Shown: positions 43,129 through 51,068 of the stretch, piece after piece
Layout of the letters: every line of letters begins with the position of its first letter
Position numbering within the stretch: the stretch's first letter is position 1
Assembly: GCA_034666985.1 (NCBI GenBank)
Contig: JAXDKS010000039.1
Location: forward strand, 54,254 to 118,253
Direction of reading: 5' to 3'
Source: DATARR01 sp034666985
GTDB lineage: Bacteria; Acidobacteriota; Thermoanaerobaculia; Multivoradales; UBA5704
DNA length: 64,000 nucleotides
The notes under the pieces: generated by a model
What the model was told of the DNA's origin: nothing
Databases searched by the model: none
What the model saw: the letters and a program-made list of their open reading frames with translations, nothing else
Made by a program: the position numbers and the translations under genes

Positions 43129-43605
43129 TCAGGCCGGACGCAGAGGAGCGTAGCGGTGCGCCACGCCCGAGCCGTCGCCCACGGGGTTGCCGTCGCGCTC
43201 CACCCAGGCGTGGGCCCGCATCTCGCCGCGGCGGCGCTCGACCCCGATCCGCAGCTCCGCGGCGATGCCATGGCGGCCCAGCAGCCAGCGCAGACAGAGA
43301 GCCCGCGGCAGGCAGCGCATGGGATAGAGATGATGGCGCGCCGCCGCCGCCGTGGCCCAGACGAGGCGCGGCACCGCCCCATCTTCTGCCGGGGCGGCCG
43401 CAGCCGCCCGGACCGCCCCGGCTGAGGGTGCGAGCCACCGCTCCAGGTGGCGGAAGGGCAGCAACCGCAGCCCCAGGTCAGCGGTCAGCAGGAGGAGCCA
43501 GGCCCGGGCGAAGGCCCAGGCTTCCGCGGCCGTGAGGCGGCGCAGGCGGCGGAGAGCCCCCTCCCGTTGCGGTGGAAGGGGAGCGCTGAGCTCGGGAACG
43601 GACAT
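43129..43605 (-). CDS. Lasso-peptide leader protease B2 (transglutaminase-like)
   Basis: This is a 158-aa protein. YPMRCLPRALCLRWLLGRHG holds Cys98 and GEMRAHAWVERDGNPVGD holds His132 and Asp138, a Cys-His-Asp set in the order of lasso B2 proteases. AAELRIGVERRR between them is also typical. The N-terminal ~60 residues form a helical region as in other B2 proteins. B2 cuts the leader just before core Gly1. The B1-C-A-K operon lies 17 kb away with no B2, so this is the natural partner, although no other lasso gene is beside it. A GATAAT box 8 nt before the ATG suggests its own nearly leaderless transcript. Confidence 0.85.
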   Translation of the reverse strand: MSVPELSAPLPPQREGALRRLRRLTAAEAWAFARAWLLLLTADLGLRLLPFRHLERWLAPSAGAVRAAAAAPAEDGAVPRLVWATAAAARHHLYPMRCLPRALCLRWLLGRHGIAAELRIGVERRRGEMRAHAWVERDGNPVGDGSGVAHRYAPLRPA

Positions 43606-44056
43606 CGCGGGCCATTATCCTCCCTGAAGCCTCCTCTGGAGCAATTTTGTAAAAGATATCTCCTTGACTCTGCGCATCGAGCGTGCATCCCGGTGCTCAC
43701 AAACTGCGCGCCTGCCATGCCACTCTCCCATAAGGCGTTCAACTCCGACTTGATTTTGACTTGAGCTTGCGCGGTCGAACAGGGCCTGAGGGGCCGATCT
43801 GACCGGTTTGGTGGCGTCTTACTGTCAGGGCACAAATTGCAAAAAACTCTCCCCTGGAAACGTTGACACATGCAGATTCTACCTGTAGGGTCCGCCCACA
43901 AATTGGTGGCGAGACGCTCGCCAAAGACAGCCGCCGATGGACCGACCGACCCGGCCGGCCCGTCACTCCGCCAGGTGGGGTAAGTCCACTCCCTTGCCTG
44001 GAGGTGCCATCGATTAACCGGGTGGGGAGCTGGTGGTGGACCGCTAGGAGTCGTAG
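43606..44056. other. Intergenic regulatory region, no gene recognised
   Basis: This is 451 bp between the divergent B2 protease and lyase genes and is visibly more AT-rich than its flanks. It holds the candidate promoter described at 43863 and a perfect 6-bp hairpin GGCGAG-ACG-CTCGCC (43908-43922) soon after its -10. Further on, CCAGG (43972) and CCTGG (43998) could pair in the leader. I recognise no riboswitch class and no coding frame. Confidence 0.5.
43863..43891 (+). promoter_or_regulatory. Candidate promoter of the lyase gene
   Basis: A perfect -35 TTGACA (43863-43868), 17-bp spacer and weak -10 TAGGGT (43886-43891). It would give a leader of about 160 nt before the ATG at 44057. Confidence 0.45.
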
Positions 44057-47000
44057 ATGTTCTTTCAAGAGGGCTCGCGTCGTCTCGTCCTCGTCTTTGC
44101 AATCCTGATCGCCTGCTTCGCGGGCCCCTTCGGAGCTTCCGGCACCGCCGTCGCAGCGCCGGTCTCCGTTCCTTCCCAACTCCTCCTCACCGTCCGTGAC
44201 ACCGCGGGGATCGCCCGCAGCAACGAGGTCGTCCGTTCCGGCGTCCCCGTCCCCCGCAGCTTGAGCCTCCTCGGCACCTCCGGCCTCGCCGTCGTCGACG
44301 GCTCCGGCGCGAAGGTGCCCGCCGAGTTCGAGGTCACGGGGCGCTGGAACGCCGGCAAGAGCAATGCTTCGGCACCCATCCAGTGGCTGCTGGTCAGCTT
44401 CCCGGCGTCGGTGGGGGCCAATTCGGCCGCCGTCTACCGCGTCGTCACCGACGGCTCGGCCGGACCCAACCCGGCACCGGCCAGGGCCCTGACCCTGACG
44501 CAGAGCGGGAACGCGGTGACGGTGGACACCGGCGCCGCGACCTTCCGCCTCGGCGCCAATCCGGACCGTCTGTTCGACGAGGTGGTGCTCGCCAATGGCA
44601 CCCGGCTGATCGGCGGCGGCAGCCTGACGCTGCGCACCCGCGGCACCGACTACGGGCACTCGGCCAGCCGGCGGGTGTGGATCGAGCATCAGGGCCCGCT
44701 CACCGCCATCGTGGTGGTGCAGGGGGCCTATGACACCCCGCCCGTCGGCGGCGGGGTGGTGAGCACGCGCCGCCGCTACGTCTTCACCGCCGGCTCACCC
44801 ACCGCCATCGTCCGCCACGTCGCCAACTGGGAGGGCAACCTCGGCGACCCGGCCGACGTCTTCACCGCCGCCGGCGCTCCCAACGGCTTTCTGGTCGAAC
44901 GGCTGCGCGACGACTTGGCGGTGGAGCTGGGCGGCACCCCCACCGTCACCGCCGTCGGCGGCTTTGGAGCGGCGGCGGTCAGCGGCGCCGTCGATCCCTC
45001 GCAGAGCGCCTGGGTGCGGCAGCAGCTCCGGACGAGCCGCACGGCTCCCCTGAGCTTCGACGTCGCCGTGGGCGGCGCCAAGGCGGCCGGCGCCAAGGCC
45101 GACGGCGGCGTGCTGGCGGCCAGCGGCCCGCGGGGCACGGTGGCCATCGCCCTCAACCACATGCACCGCTACGAGCCGCAGGCGCTACGCCTCCTGCCCG
45201 GCGGCCACATGGCCATCGACGTGGCGGACGACAAGGCCTGGATCGCCAACCACCAGGGTCTCTTCGCCACCCTGGCGGTGACGGCGCTGCCCGGCAACGT
45301 GGTCCGTGGCGACCTCGACCGGCTGGTGTGGGCGCCGCTCAACCGGCCGCTCCACGCCTGGCCCGCACCCGAGTGGTTCGCCGCCTCGCAGGCGGTGGAC
45401 GAATTCCCCGTGGGGGCCCTGCCGTCGGACCTCGCGGGCTACGACGCCCTGGTCCGCTCGGTGCTCAACCGCACCGTGCAGCAGATCGACGTCACCGGCC
45501 TCAACGGCCTCATGACCTTCGGCCTCTATCCCCGGTACTGGGGGACCCCCGACGGGTATGGCGAGGTGGAGTGCGGCGCCGGCGGCGATCCCACCCCGGG
45601 GGACGCCTGGGACAACGTCTTCTGGTGCACCACCTGGACCGACTACCACAACACGGTGAGCACGGCGCCCGTCTGGGCCATGCGCACGGGTGAGGTGGAG
45701 TGGCTGGACGAGATCGGCTTCCCCGGCGCCCTGCGCAGCCTGCACACCCAGATCATGCAGTGCGGCCCCACGGAGCGGTGGTTCTACTGCGGCCAGTCGC
45801 CTGCCGGCTACGGCGCCTACCGCACCGACTTCAACAGCTCCCACGCCTACTTCGAGAACCTCTACCTCTACTACTGGCTCACCGGCGACCAGACGGTGAT
45901 CGACATCCTGCAGCGGGGCGGCGACAGCATGCGGCGGTTGATGTGCCCGCAGCGCGGCAGCGGACCGGTGCTGCAGGCGAGCGCGCCCACCGGCCCGGCC
46001 TGCTCCCCCGACTATCCGGTGAGCGCGGACAACGGCGTCACCGGCCGCCAGCCGCAGCAGTGGCTGGCCGCCTTCCGCTTCCTCGGCCACGCCAGCGACG
46101 ACGCGAGCTTCCTCGACGACTTCAGCTCCCACCTCGCCCGCGGCATCACCCAGCTCTACGCCGACGTGATCCGCAACGGCGTCCACTACGGCTTCTGGGG
46201 CGGCCCCGACCGGTTGCTCACCCCGGGCACGTACACCACCGACTCGCAGTGGACGGTCGGCATGTACGACATGCACTACCTGAATCGCCTGCAGCTCGAG
46301 ACCGGCGACGCGCCCCTGGGCAACCCCGCCGTGCGCCCGAGCCAGGTGATCGCCAACATGGCCCACACGTTCAAGGACATCGAGCCGGCGGTGATCGGCG
46401 ACGGCACCGTCTCCGGCCTCTGGGCCCGTCTCCTCCAGTACACCTGGACGGGAAGCCGGCTGGGCGGCACGCTCACCAACGTGGTGGGCGCCGACCGCGA
46501 GCTGTTCAACCCCGAGAAGGTGGGCGCCACCGCCCTGCTGATCCGCGCCGGCCAGGCGGAGGGCAACGCCGCCCTGATCGACTTCGGCCGCCAGCTCACC
46601 CGCTTCACCATCACCTCCGCGATGGGTGAGCAGGCCCCCCTGGGCAAGCTCGAGGGGCAGGACATGACGCGCCTCCACGACGCCGTGGCCCTGCTGATGC
46701 AGGATGGCTCGACGCCCAACCCGCCGCCTCCCCCACCGCCTCCGCCGCCGCCTCCCCCGCCTCCTCCGCCGCCTCCTCCTCCCCCGACAGCACCGGCCGC
46801 GCCCGGCAGCCTGACGGCCCAGGCGGCCTCCGGCTCCGAGATCGTCCTCACCTGGAAGGACAACTCGAGCGATGAGACGGTCTTCGTGGTCGAGCGCCTG
46901 GTGGGGAGCTCGTTCCAGCCCATCCAGTCGCTGCCGGCCGGCACCATCACCACCCGCGTCACCAGCCTCTCCGCCGGCACCACCTACAGCTTCCGGGTGA

Positions 47001-47713
47001 ATGCCGCCAACGCCGCCGGCTCCTCGGGCTACAGCAACACGGCCACGGTCGCGACGCCGGCTCCGCCTCCGCCGCCACCACCGCCGCCGTCGCCGTCGGT
47101 TCCGGCCGCCCCCTCCGCGTTGACAGGCCTGGCGACGTCCAACACCAGCGTCCTGCTCTCCTGGAACGACGCCGCCAACAACGAAACTTCGTTCCGGATC
47201 GAAATGAAGACCGGCACCGCCGCCTTCCAGGAGGTCGCCACCGTGTCGGCGAACGTCACCAGTCTCCGGCTCGCTTCGTTGCAAGCGAGGACCACCTATC
47301 AGTTCCGGGTCCGTGCGGCCAACGCCGCCGGCTTCTCCGGCTACTCCAACACGGTCCAAGTGACGACGCCGGGCACGACCCCGACTCCACCCCCGCCACC
47401 TCAGCCACCTCCGCCACCACCGCCGTCACCGAGCACCCCGCCCGCGGCACCCACCGCGCTCACCATCCGCTGGCTGGGTGGTGGCTCTGTGCAGCTCACC
47501 TGGAAGGACAATTCCAACAATGAGGTGCGCTTCGACGTCGAGCGGATGTACAACAACGGCACGTGGTTGCCAGGGGCGACGGTGGGCGCCAACGTCACCA
47601 CCGCCACCGTCACCGGCCTCCAGACCCACGCCGCCTACACCTTCCGGGTCAAGGCGACGAACGCCGCCGGGCAGGTGACGTTCGGCCCGATGGCCAACAT
47701 CAACACCTTCTGA
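44057..47713 (+). CDS. Secreted polysaccharide lyase-like protein (PcRGLX/YetA-type) with fibronectin-III tail
   Basis: This is a 1218-aa protein with AGGAG 6 nt before the ATG. A signal peptide ends near GASGTAVAAP. Residues ~35-880 resemble the YetA/PcRGLX exo-lyase family: a RIFT-barrel start (VPSQLLLTVRDTAGIARSNE...GVPVPRS), then beta-sandwich and an (alpha/alpha)-type catalytic part (YFENLYLYYWLTGDQTVIDI, HYGFWGGPDRLL). Then come three FnIII domains (each with VxLTWKDNSxxE or VLLSWNDAANNE and YxFRVxAxNAAG) joined by proline linkers. The first linker is 22 consecutive prolines (46721-46786). It probably degrades a plant- or algal-type uronate polysaccharide outside the cell. The family call is from memory of motifs. 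Confidence 0.75.
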   Translation: MFFQEGSRRLVLVFAILIACFAGPFGASGTAVAAPVSVPSQLLLTVRDTAGIARSNEVVRSGVPVPRSLSLLGTSGLAVVDGSGAKVPAEFEVTGRWNAGKSNASAPIQWLLVSFPASVGANSAAVYRVVTDGSAGPNPAPARALTLTQSGNAVTVDTGAATFRLGANPDRLFDEVVLANGTRLIGGGSLTLRTRGTDYGHSASRRVWIEHQGPLTAIVVVQGAYDTPPVGGGVVSTRRRYVFTAGSPTAIVRHVANWEGNLGDPADVFTAAGAPNGFLVERLRDDLAVELGGTPTVTAVGGFGAAAVSGAVDPSQSAWVRQQLRTSRTAPLSFDVAVGGAKAAGAKADGGVLAASGPRGTVAIALNHMHRYEPQALRLLPGGHMAIDVADDKAWIANHQGLFATLAVTALPGNVVRGDLDRLVWAPLNRPLHAWPAPEWFAASQAVDEFPVGALPSDLAGYDALVRSVLNRTVQQIDVTGLNGLMTFGLYPRYWGTPDGYGEVECGAGGDPTPGDAWDNVFWCTTWTDYHNTVSTAPVWAMRTGEVEWLDEIGFPGALRSLHTQIMQCGPTERWFYCGQSPAGYGAYRTDFNSSHAYFENLYLYYWLTGDQTVIDILQRGGDSMRRLMCPQRGSGPVLQASAPTGPACSPDYPVSADNGVTGRQPQQWLAAFRFLGHASDDASFLDDFSSHLARGITQLYADVIRNGVHYGFWGGPDRLLTPGTYTTDSQWTVGMYDMHYLNRLQLETGDAPLGNPAVRPSQVIANMAHTFKDIEPAVIGDGTVSGLWARLLQYTWTGSRLGGTLTNVVGADRELFNPEKVGATALLIRAGQAEGNAALIDFGRQLTRFTITSAMGEQAPLGKLEGQDMTRLHDAVALLMQDGSTPNPPPPPPPPPPPPPPPPPPPPPPTAPAAPGSLTAQAASGSEIVLTWKDNSSDETVFVVERLVGSSFQPIQSLPAGTITTRVTSLSAGTTYSFRVNAANAAGSSGYSNTATVATPAPPPPPPPPPSPSVPAAPSALTGLATSNTSVLLSWNDAANNETSFRIEMKTGTAAFQEVATVSANVTSLRLASLQARTTYQFRVRAANAAGFSGYSNTVQVTTPGTTPTPPPPPQPPPPPPPSPSTPPAAPTALTIRWLGGGSVQLTWKDNSNNEVRFDVERMYNNGTWLPGATVGANVTTATVTGLQTHAAYTFRVKATNAAGQVTFGPMANINTF

Positions 47714-47736
47714 TCCCGCCGCAAGGCGGGGTCTTG

Positions 47737-47772
47737 GGCGGCCGGGGTCTCCCCTCCCCGGCCGCCTTTTTT
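47737..47772 (+). terminator. Intrinsic terminator after the lyase gene
   Basis: A perfect 11-bp stem GGCGGCCGGGG (47737-47747) / CCCCGGCCGCC (47756-47766), 8-nt loop, then six T. A smaller hairpin CCCGCC-GCAA-GGCGGG (47715-47730) with a GNRA-type loop lies just before it. Confidence 0.93.
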
Positions 47773-47817
47773 CTTGGATGGAAAGATCCAGGCACGGGTC
47801 TCGCACCTGATCCCGTC

Positions 47818-50073
47818 ATGTCCCGCGCGGGTCTCCTCCCCGTCTTCGTCTTGGCGCTGGCCTGCGCCCGGGCGGAGCCCGAAGGGCCGCCACCGGCCCG
47901 GTGGGACTCGGATCGCACCTACGTCGACTACCTGCGCCACGCCCCCGAATTCCAGCCCGTGAAGCAGGACTCTGCAGTCGGCCGCTGGGACACCTGGCTC
48001 TACATGCCCTGGCGCTATCGCTGGACGATCGGCACCGGCGAAGAGGGGGGGAGGTTCTGCCGGGGCTATGGGATCAACGGCGGCGTCACCGACCATGGTG
48101 AGGGCCCCTTCGCCTGGCTGGAGCGCTGGGGGCTGCGCTTCTACAACGACCACACGGCGGGCAAGGGGGACCTCTACCTCCAGCCCGGGAGCTTCGAGGC
48201 CGCGGCGCGGGATGGCCACGCCCTGCGCCCCCGCCCCCTGGACGATGCCCTCCTCGCCAAGCTGGAGGAGACAGTGGCGCAGCGCGTCCGGACGGTCCGG
48301 ACGAGCTCCCAGCGAGTGGCCTACGCCCTGGACGACGAGACTTCCTGGGGCTCCTTCGCCCGTCCCCTGCCCTGGCGAGTGAACGCTGACGACGGCGCTT
48401 ACGCCCGCTGGCTCGCCGGCTACTATGGAAGAAATGATGGTGGCTCAGCCCCGCCCCCCCGCTGGGTGACGCCGGACGACGTCCTGCCCGAGCTTGTCAA
48501 GCCGCTCCAGGAGATCGACCTCTCCCCCTTCCTCGACCGCATGACGTACAACGACTCGGTCTGGGCGGACTTCCTCGGCCGGCTGGTCGAGCGCTGCCAC
48601 CGCGAGGACCCGTCCACCCCCTGCGGCATCGTGGGCGCCCAGGGCCCCAGCCTCTGGGGCGGCTACGACTACGCCAAGCTGGCGAAGAAGGTGCAGTTCA
48701 TCGAGGCCTACGACCTCGGCTCGGCGCCGGAGATCCTCCGCTCCTTCGACCGCGAGGGCGCCCTGCCGCGGGTGACCACCCACTTCCATGACGACTCCCG
48801 CGGCCCCGGCAGCGACTCCTGGCTGGCCTGGCACTACTTCGCCCACGGCCACCGCGGCATGATCGGCTGGGTGGACGAGAGCTGGTTCGCGAATGGTGAT
48901 CCCCGGCATCCCCCGCATCCTCGGCCGTGGCTCGACCGCTTCGCCCCCACCCTGCGCGAGTTGGGCGCCGTCCAGGGACCCAAGATGGCAGGCGCCCGCT
49001 CGCTCCACGATGGCGTGGCCATCTACTACTCTCATCCCTCCATCCAAGTCTCCTGGTGCCTGGACGCCGAGGCCCATGGCCGCACCTGGCCCAACCGCCT
49101 CGACGACGCCCGCCTCGGCACCTCGCACAACGTGCGCAAGGCCTGGGAGATGATGCTCGCCGACGCCGGCCTGCGCTACGACTTCCTGGCCTACGATCAG
49201 GTGGCGCTCCACGGCGTCCCCGCGGAGTACAAGGTCCTGATCCTCCCCGCCTGCTACGCCCTCTCGGACGCCGAGGCGCGGCGGATCGCCGAGTTCGCTC
49301 AGGGCGGCGGCACGGTGATCGCCGACTTCGCCTGCGGCCTCTTCGACCCTCACGGCCGGGGGCGTGGGCGCGGCGCCCTGGACACCCTCTTCGGAGTCGC
49401 CCACGATGGCCGGGAGACGCGGGCTGACCTGTTCGCCGGCAAGCTCTGGGTGGAGACGGATCAGGACGCGGGCTATGAGTTCAAGCGGTACCGCGATCTC
49501 TTCGCCACGCTGAAGCCCCGGCTCGAACAAGGCTACGCGGTAGCGGAGCGGCGGTTGTCCGTGAGCTCGGAGCGGACTACGGGACGGGGCCGCGCCGTCT
49601 ACCTCAACCTCTCCCCCCAGCGCTACCTCCAATACCGGCAGGAGGGGACGGGCGGCGAGGAGGAGCGCCGCCCCTTCCTGGAGCCCGTCCGCAAGGCCGG
49701 GGCCCTCCCCTGGATCGAATTGACGAGCGGCGGCCAGTGCCCATCGGTCCCCCTGGAGGCGACCTACTGGTCGAAAGGGGGGCGCACCCTGGTCTTCGTG
49801 CTGCAAAACGTACCGGTCGCCAGCAGCCCCACGGGGGGCGGCGGAGCTGAGGGGCTGACGGCGGCCGCCCTGCCCCTGGAGGTCCGCCTCGCCGCCCCGG
49901 TCCACGGCGCGGTGGACGAGCGCACCGGGTCCAGGCTCCCCGACGGCGACCGCTTCTCCTTCCGCCTCGATACCACCGCGGCGGTGTTCTTCAGCTTCGA
50001 AGGACCGCCCCCTCCTTCCCCTCAGCGGGGGGGAGCATGGCACGCGTCCTGCAATCCGCGACGGACGCTGTAG
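47818..50073 (+). CDS. Lipoprotein resembling GH42-type glycoside hydrolase/trimerisation-domain protein
   Basis: This is a 751-aa protein from the ATG at 47818; VFVLALAC is a lipobox, so Cys16 is probably lipidated. The N-terminal two-thirds look like a TIM-barrel hydrolase (YALDDETSWGSF, VTTHFHDDSRGPGSDSWLAW, WVDESWFANG). VLILPACYALSDAEARRIAEFAQGGGTVIA is the class-I-glutaminase-like fold of beta-galactosidase trimerisation domains. The C-terminus is beta-rich (LEVRLAAPVHGAVDERTG). Catalytic glutamates cannot be assigned safely. It probably acts with the upstream lyase on polysaccharide fragments. The frame is open upstream of 47818 only as a shadow. Confidence 0.65.
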   Translation: MSRAGLLPVFVLALACARAEPEGPPPARWDSDRTYVDYLRHAPEFQPVKQDSAVGRWDTWLYMPWRYRWTIGTGEEGGRFCRGYGINGGVTDHGEGPFAWLERWGLRFYNDHTAGKGDLYLQPGSFEAAARDGHALRPRPLDDALLAKLEETVAQRVRTVRTSSQRVAYALDDETSWGSFARPLPWRVNADDGAYARWLAGYYGRNDGGSAPPPRWVTPDDVLPELVKPLQEIDLSPFLDRMTYNDSVWADFLGRLVERCHREDPSTPCGIVGAQGPSLWGGYDYAKLAKKVQFIEAYDLGSAPEILRSFDREGALPRVTTHFHDDSRGPGSDSWLAWHYFAHGHRGMIGWVDESWFANGDPRHPPHPRPWLDRFAPTLRELGAVQGPKMAGARSLHDGVAIYYSHPSIQVSWCLDAEAHGRTWPNRLDDARLGTSHNVRKAWEMMLADAGLRYDFLAYDQVALHGVPAEYKVLILPACYALSDAEARRIAEFAQGGGTVIADFACGLFDPHGRGRGRGALDTLFGVAHDGRETRADLFAGKLWVETDQDAGYEFKRYRDLFATLKPRLEQGYAVAERRLSVSSERTTGRGRAVYLNLSPQRYLQYRQEGTGGEEERRPFLEPVRKAGALPWIELTSGGQCPSVPLEATYWSKGGRTLVFVLQNVPVASSPTGGGGAEGLTAAALPLEVRLAAPVHGAVDERTGSRLPDGDRFSFRLDTTAAVFFSFEGPPPPSPQRGGAWHASCNPRRTL

Positions 50074-50132
50074 TCCATGCCGCAGGCTCTCTGTAAGGAG
50101 CGTTCAGCAAAATCCTGTGGAGACTGGAGAGA

Positions 50133-51068
50133 ATGACTGATCTCGTGTACATCATGGGCCACGGCTATTCGGGCTCGACCCTGCTCACCTTCCTGCTGGG
50201 CTCCCATCCAGGGATCGCCACCATCGGCGAGCTGGGGATCGCCCCCCGTGGCAAGACGCCGACCCCGGATGAGTACCTGTGCTCCTGCCAGGCCCCCATC
50301 CTGGAGTGTGACTTCTGGCAGCAGGTCACCCGCCGCATGGCGGAGCGGGGCTACCCGTTCGACATCTGGGACTCCGACCTCGACTTCCACCATCTGGGCT
50401 CCCGTAATAATGGCGGCGGCCTCTCCGGCGTCGTCCTGCGGGCCGTGCAGCGGGGTCCGGTGCTGGAGACGATCCGCAACACCGCCCTGCGGGTCCTCCC
50501 CGGAGCCCGCGGGGAGATGAGCCGCATCCTGGCGCGCATCGAGGCGCTGGTCGAGAGCGTCCTCGCCATCCAGGGCCGCAGCGTGTTCCTCGACAGCTCG
50601 AAGCGGCCGGAGCGGGCCGTGTTCATGAGCCGGGTGCCGAGCTTCCGGATGAAGGTGATCCACCTGGTGCGGGACGGCCGCGCCGTCTCCTGGTCGTCGA
50701 TGAAGAACCTGGGGATCGGCCCCGAAGAGGCGGCCCGCTCCTGGGTGGCGGACAACCGGGGCTCCGAGCACGCCCGCCGCTACTTCTCCCCCGACCGCTG
50801 GCTGACGCTGCGCTATGAGGACCTCTGCTCCACTCCCGAGGAGACGCTCACCCGGATCTACGATTTCATCGGCGTGCCGGCCAAGAACGGCATCCACGAC
50901 TTCCGCAATTTCGAGCACCACATCATCGGCAACCGCATGCGCCTCGCCTCGACCTCCGAGATCCGCCTCGACACGCGCTGGAAGGAGGCCCTGACCCGGG
51001 AGCAGATGGCGATCATCGAACGGCGCGTCCGCCCCCTCAACCAGAAATACGGCTATGGCGCTCTCTGA
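50133..51068 (+). CDS. Sulfotransferase family protein
   Basis: This is a 311-aa protein. IMGHGYSGSTLLTFLLGSHP is the 5'-phosphosulfate loop of PAPS-dependent sulfotransferases. FLDSSKRPERA and VIHLVRDGRAVSWSSMKNLG give the 3'-phosphate site. LTLRYEDLCSTPEETL is the dimer/late segment. It should sulfate a hydroxyl of a carbohydrate or lipid. GGAGA precedes the ATG. It overlaps the next gene by 14 nt and with the two that follow forms a small glycan-modification operon. Confidence 0.92.
   Translation: MTDLVYIMGHGYSGSTLLTFLLGSHPGIATIGELGIAPRGKTPTPDEYLCSCQAPILECDFWQQVTRRMAERGYPFDIWDSDLDFHHLGSRNNGGGLSGVVLRAVQRGPVLETIRNTALRVLPGARGEMSRILARIEALVESVLAIQGRSVFLDSSKRPERAVFMSRVPSFRMKVIHLVRDGRAVSWSSMKNLGIGPEEAARSWVADNRGSEHARRYFSPDRWLTLRYEDLCSTPEETLTRIYDFIGVPAKNGIHDFRNFEHHIIGNRMRLASTSEIRLDTRWKEALTREQMAIIERRVRPLNQKYGYGAL

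Noticed and set aside
43863..44056. Riboswitch in the leader of the lyase gene
   Set aside because: Some short hairpins exist, but I could not match the conserved core of any riboswitch class I know.
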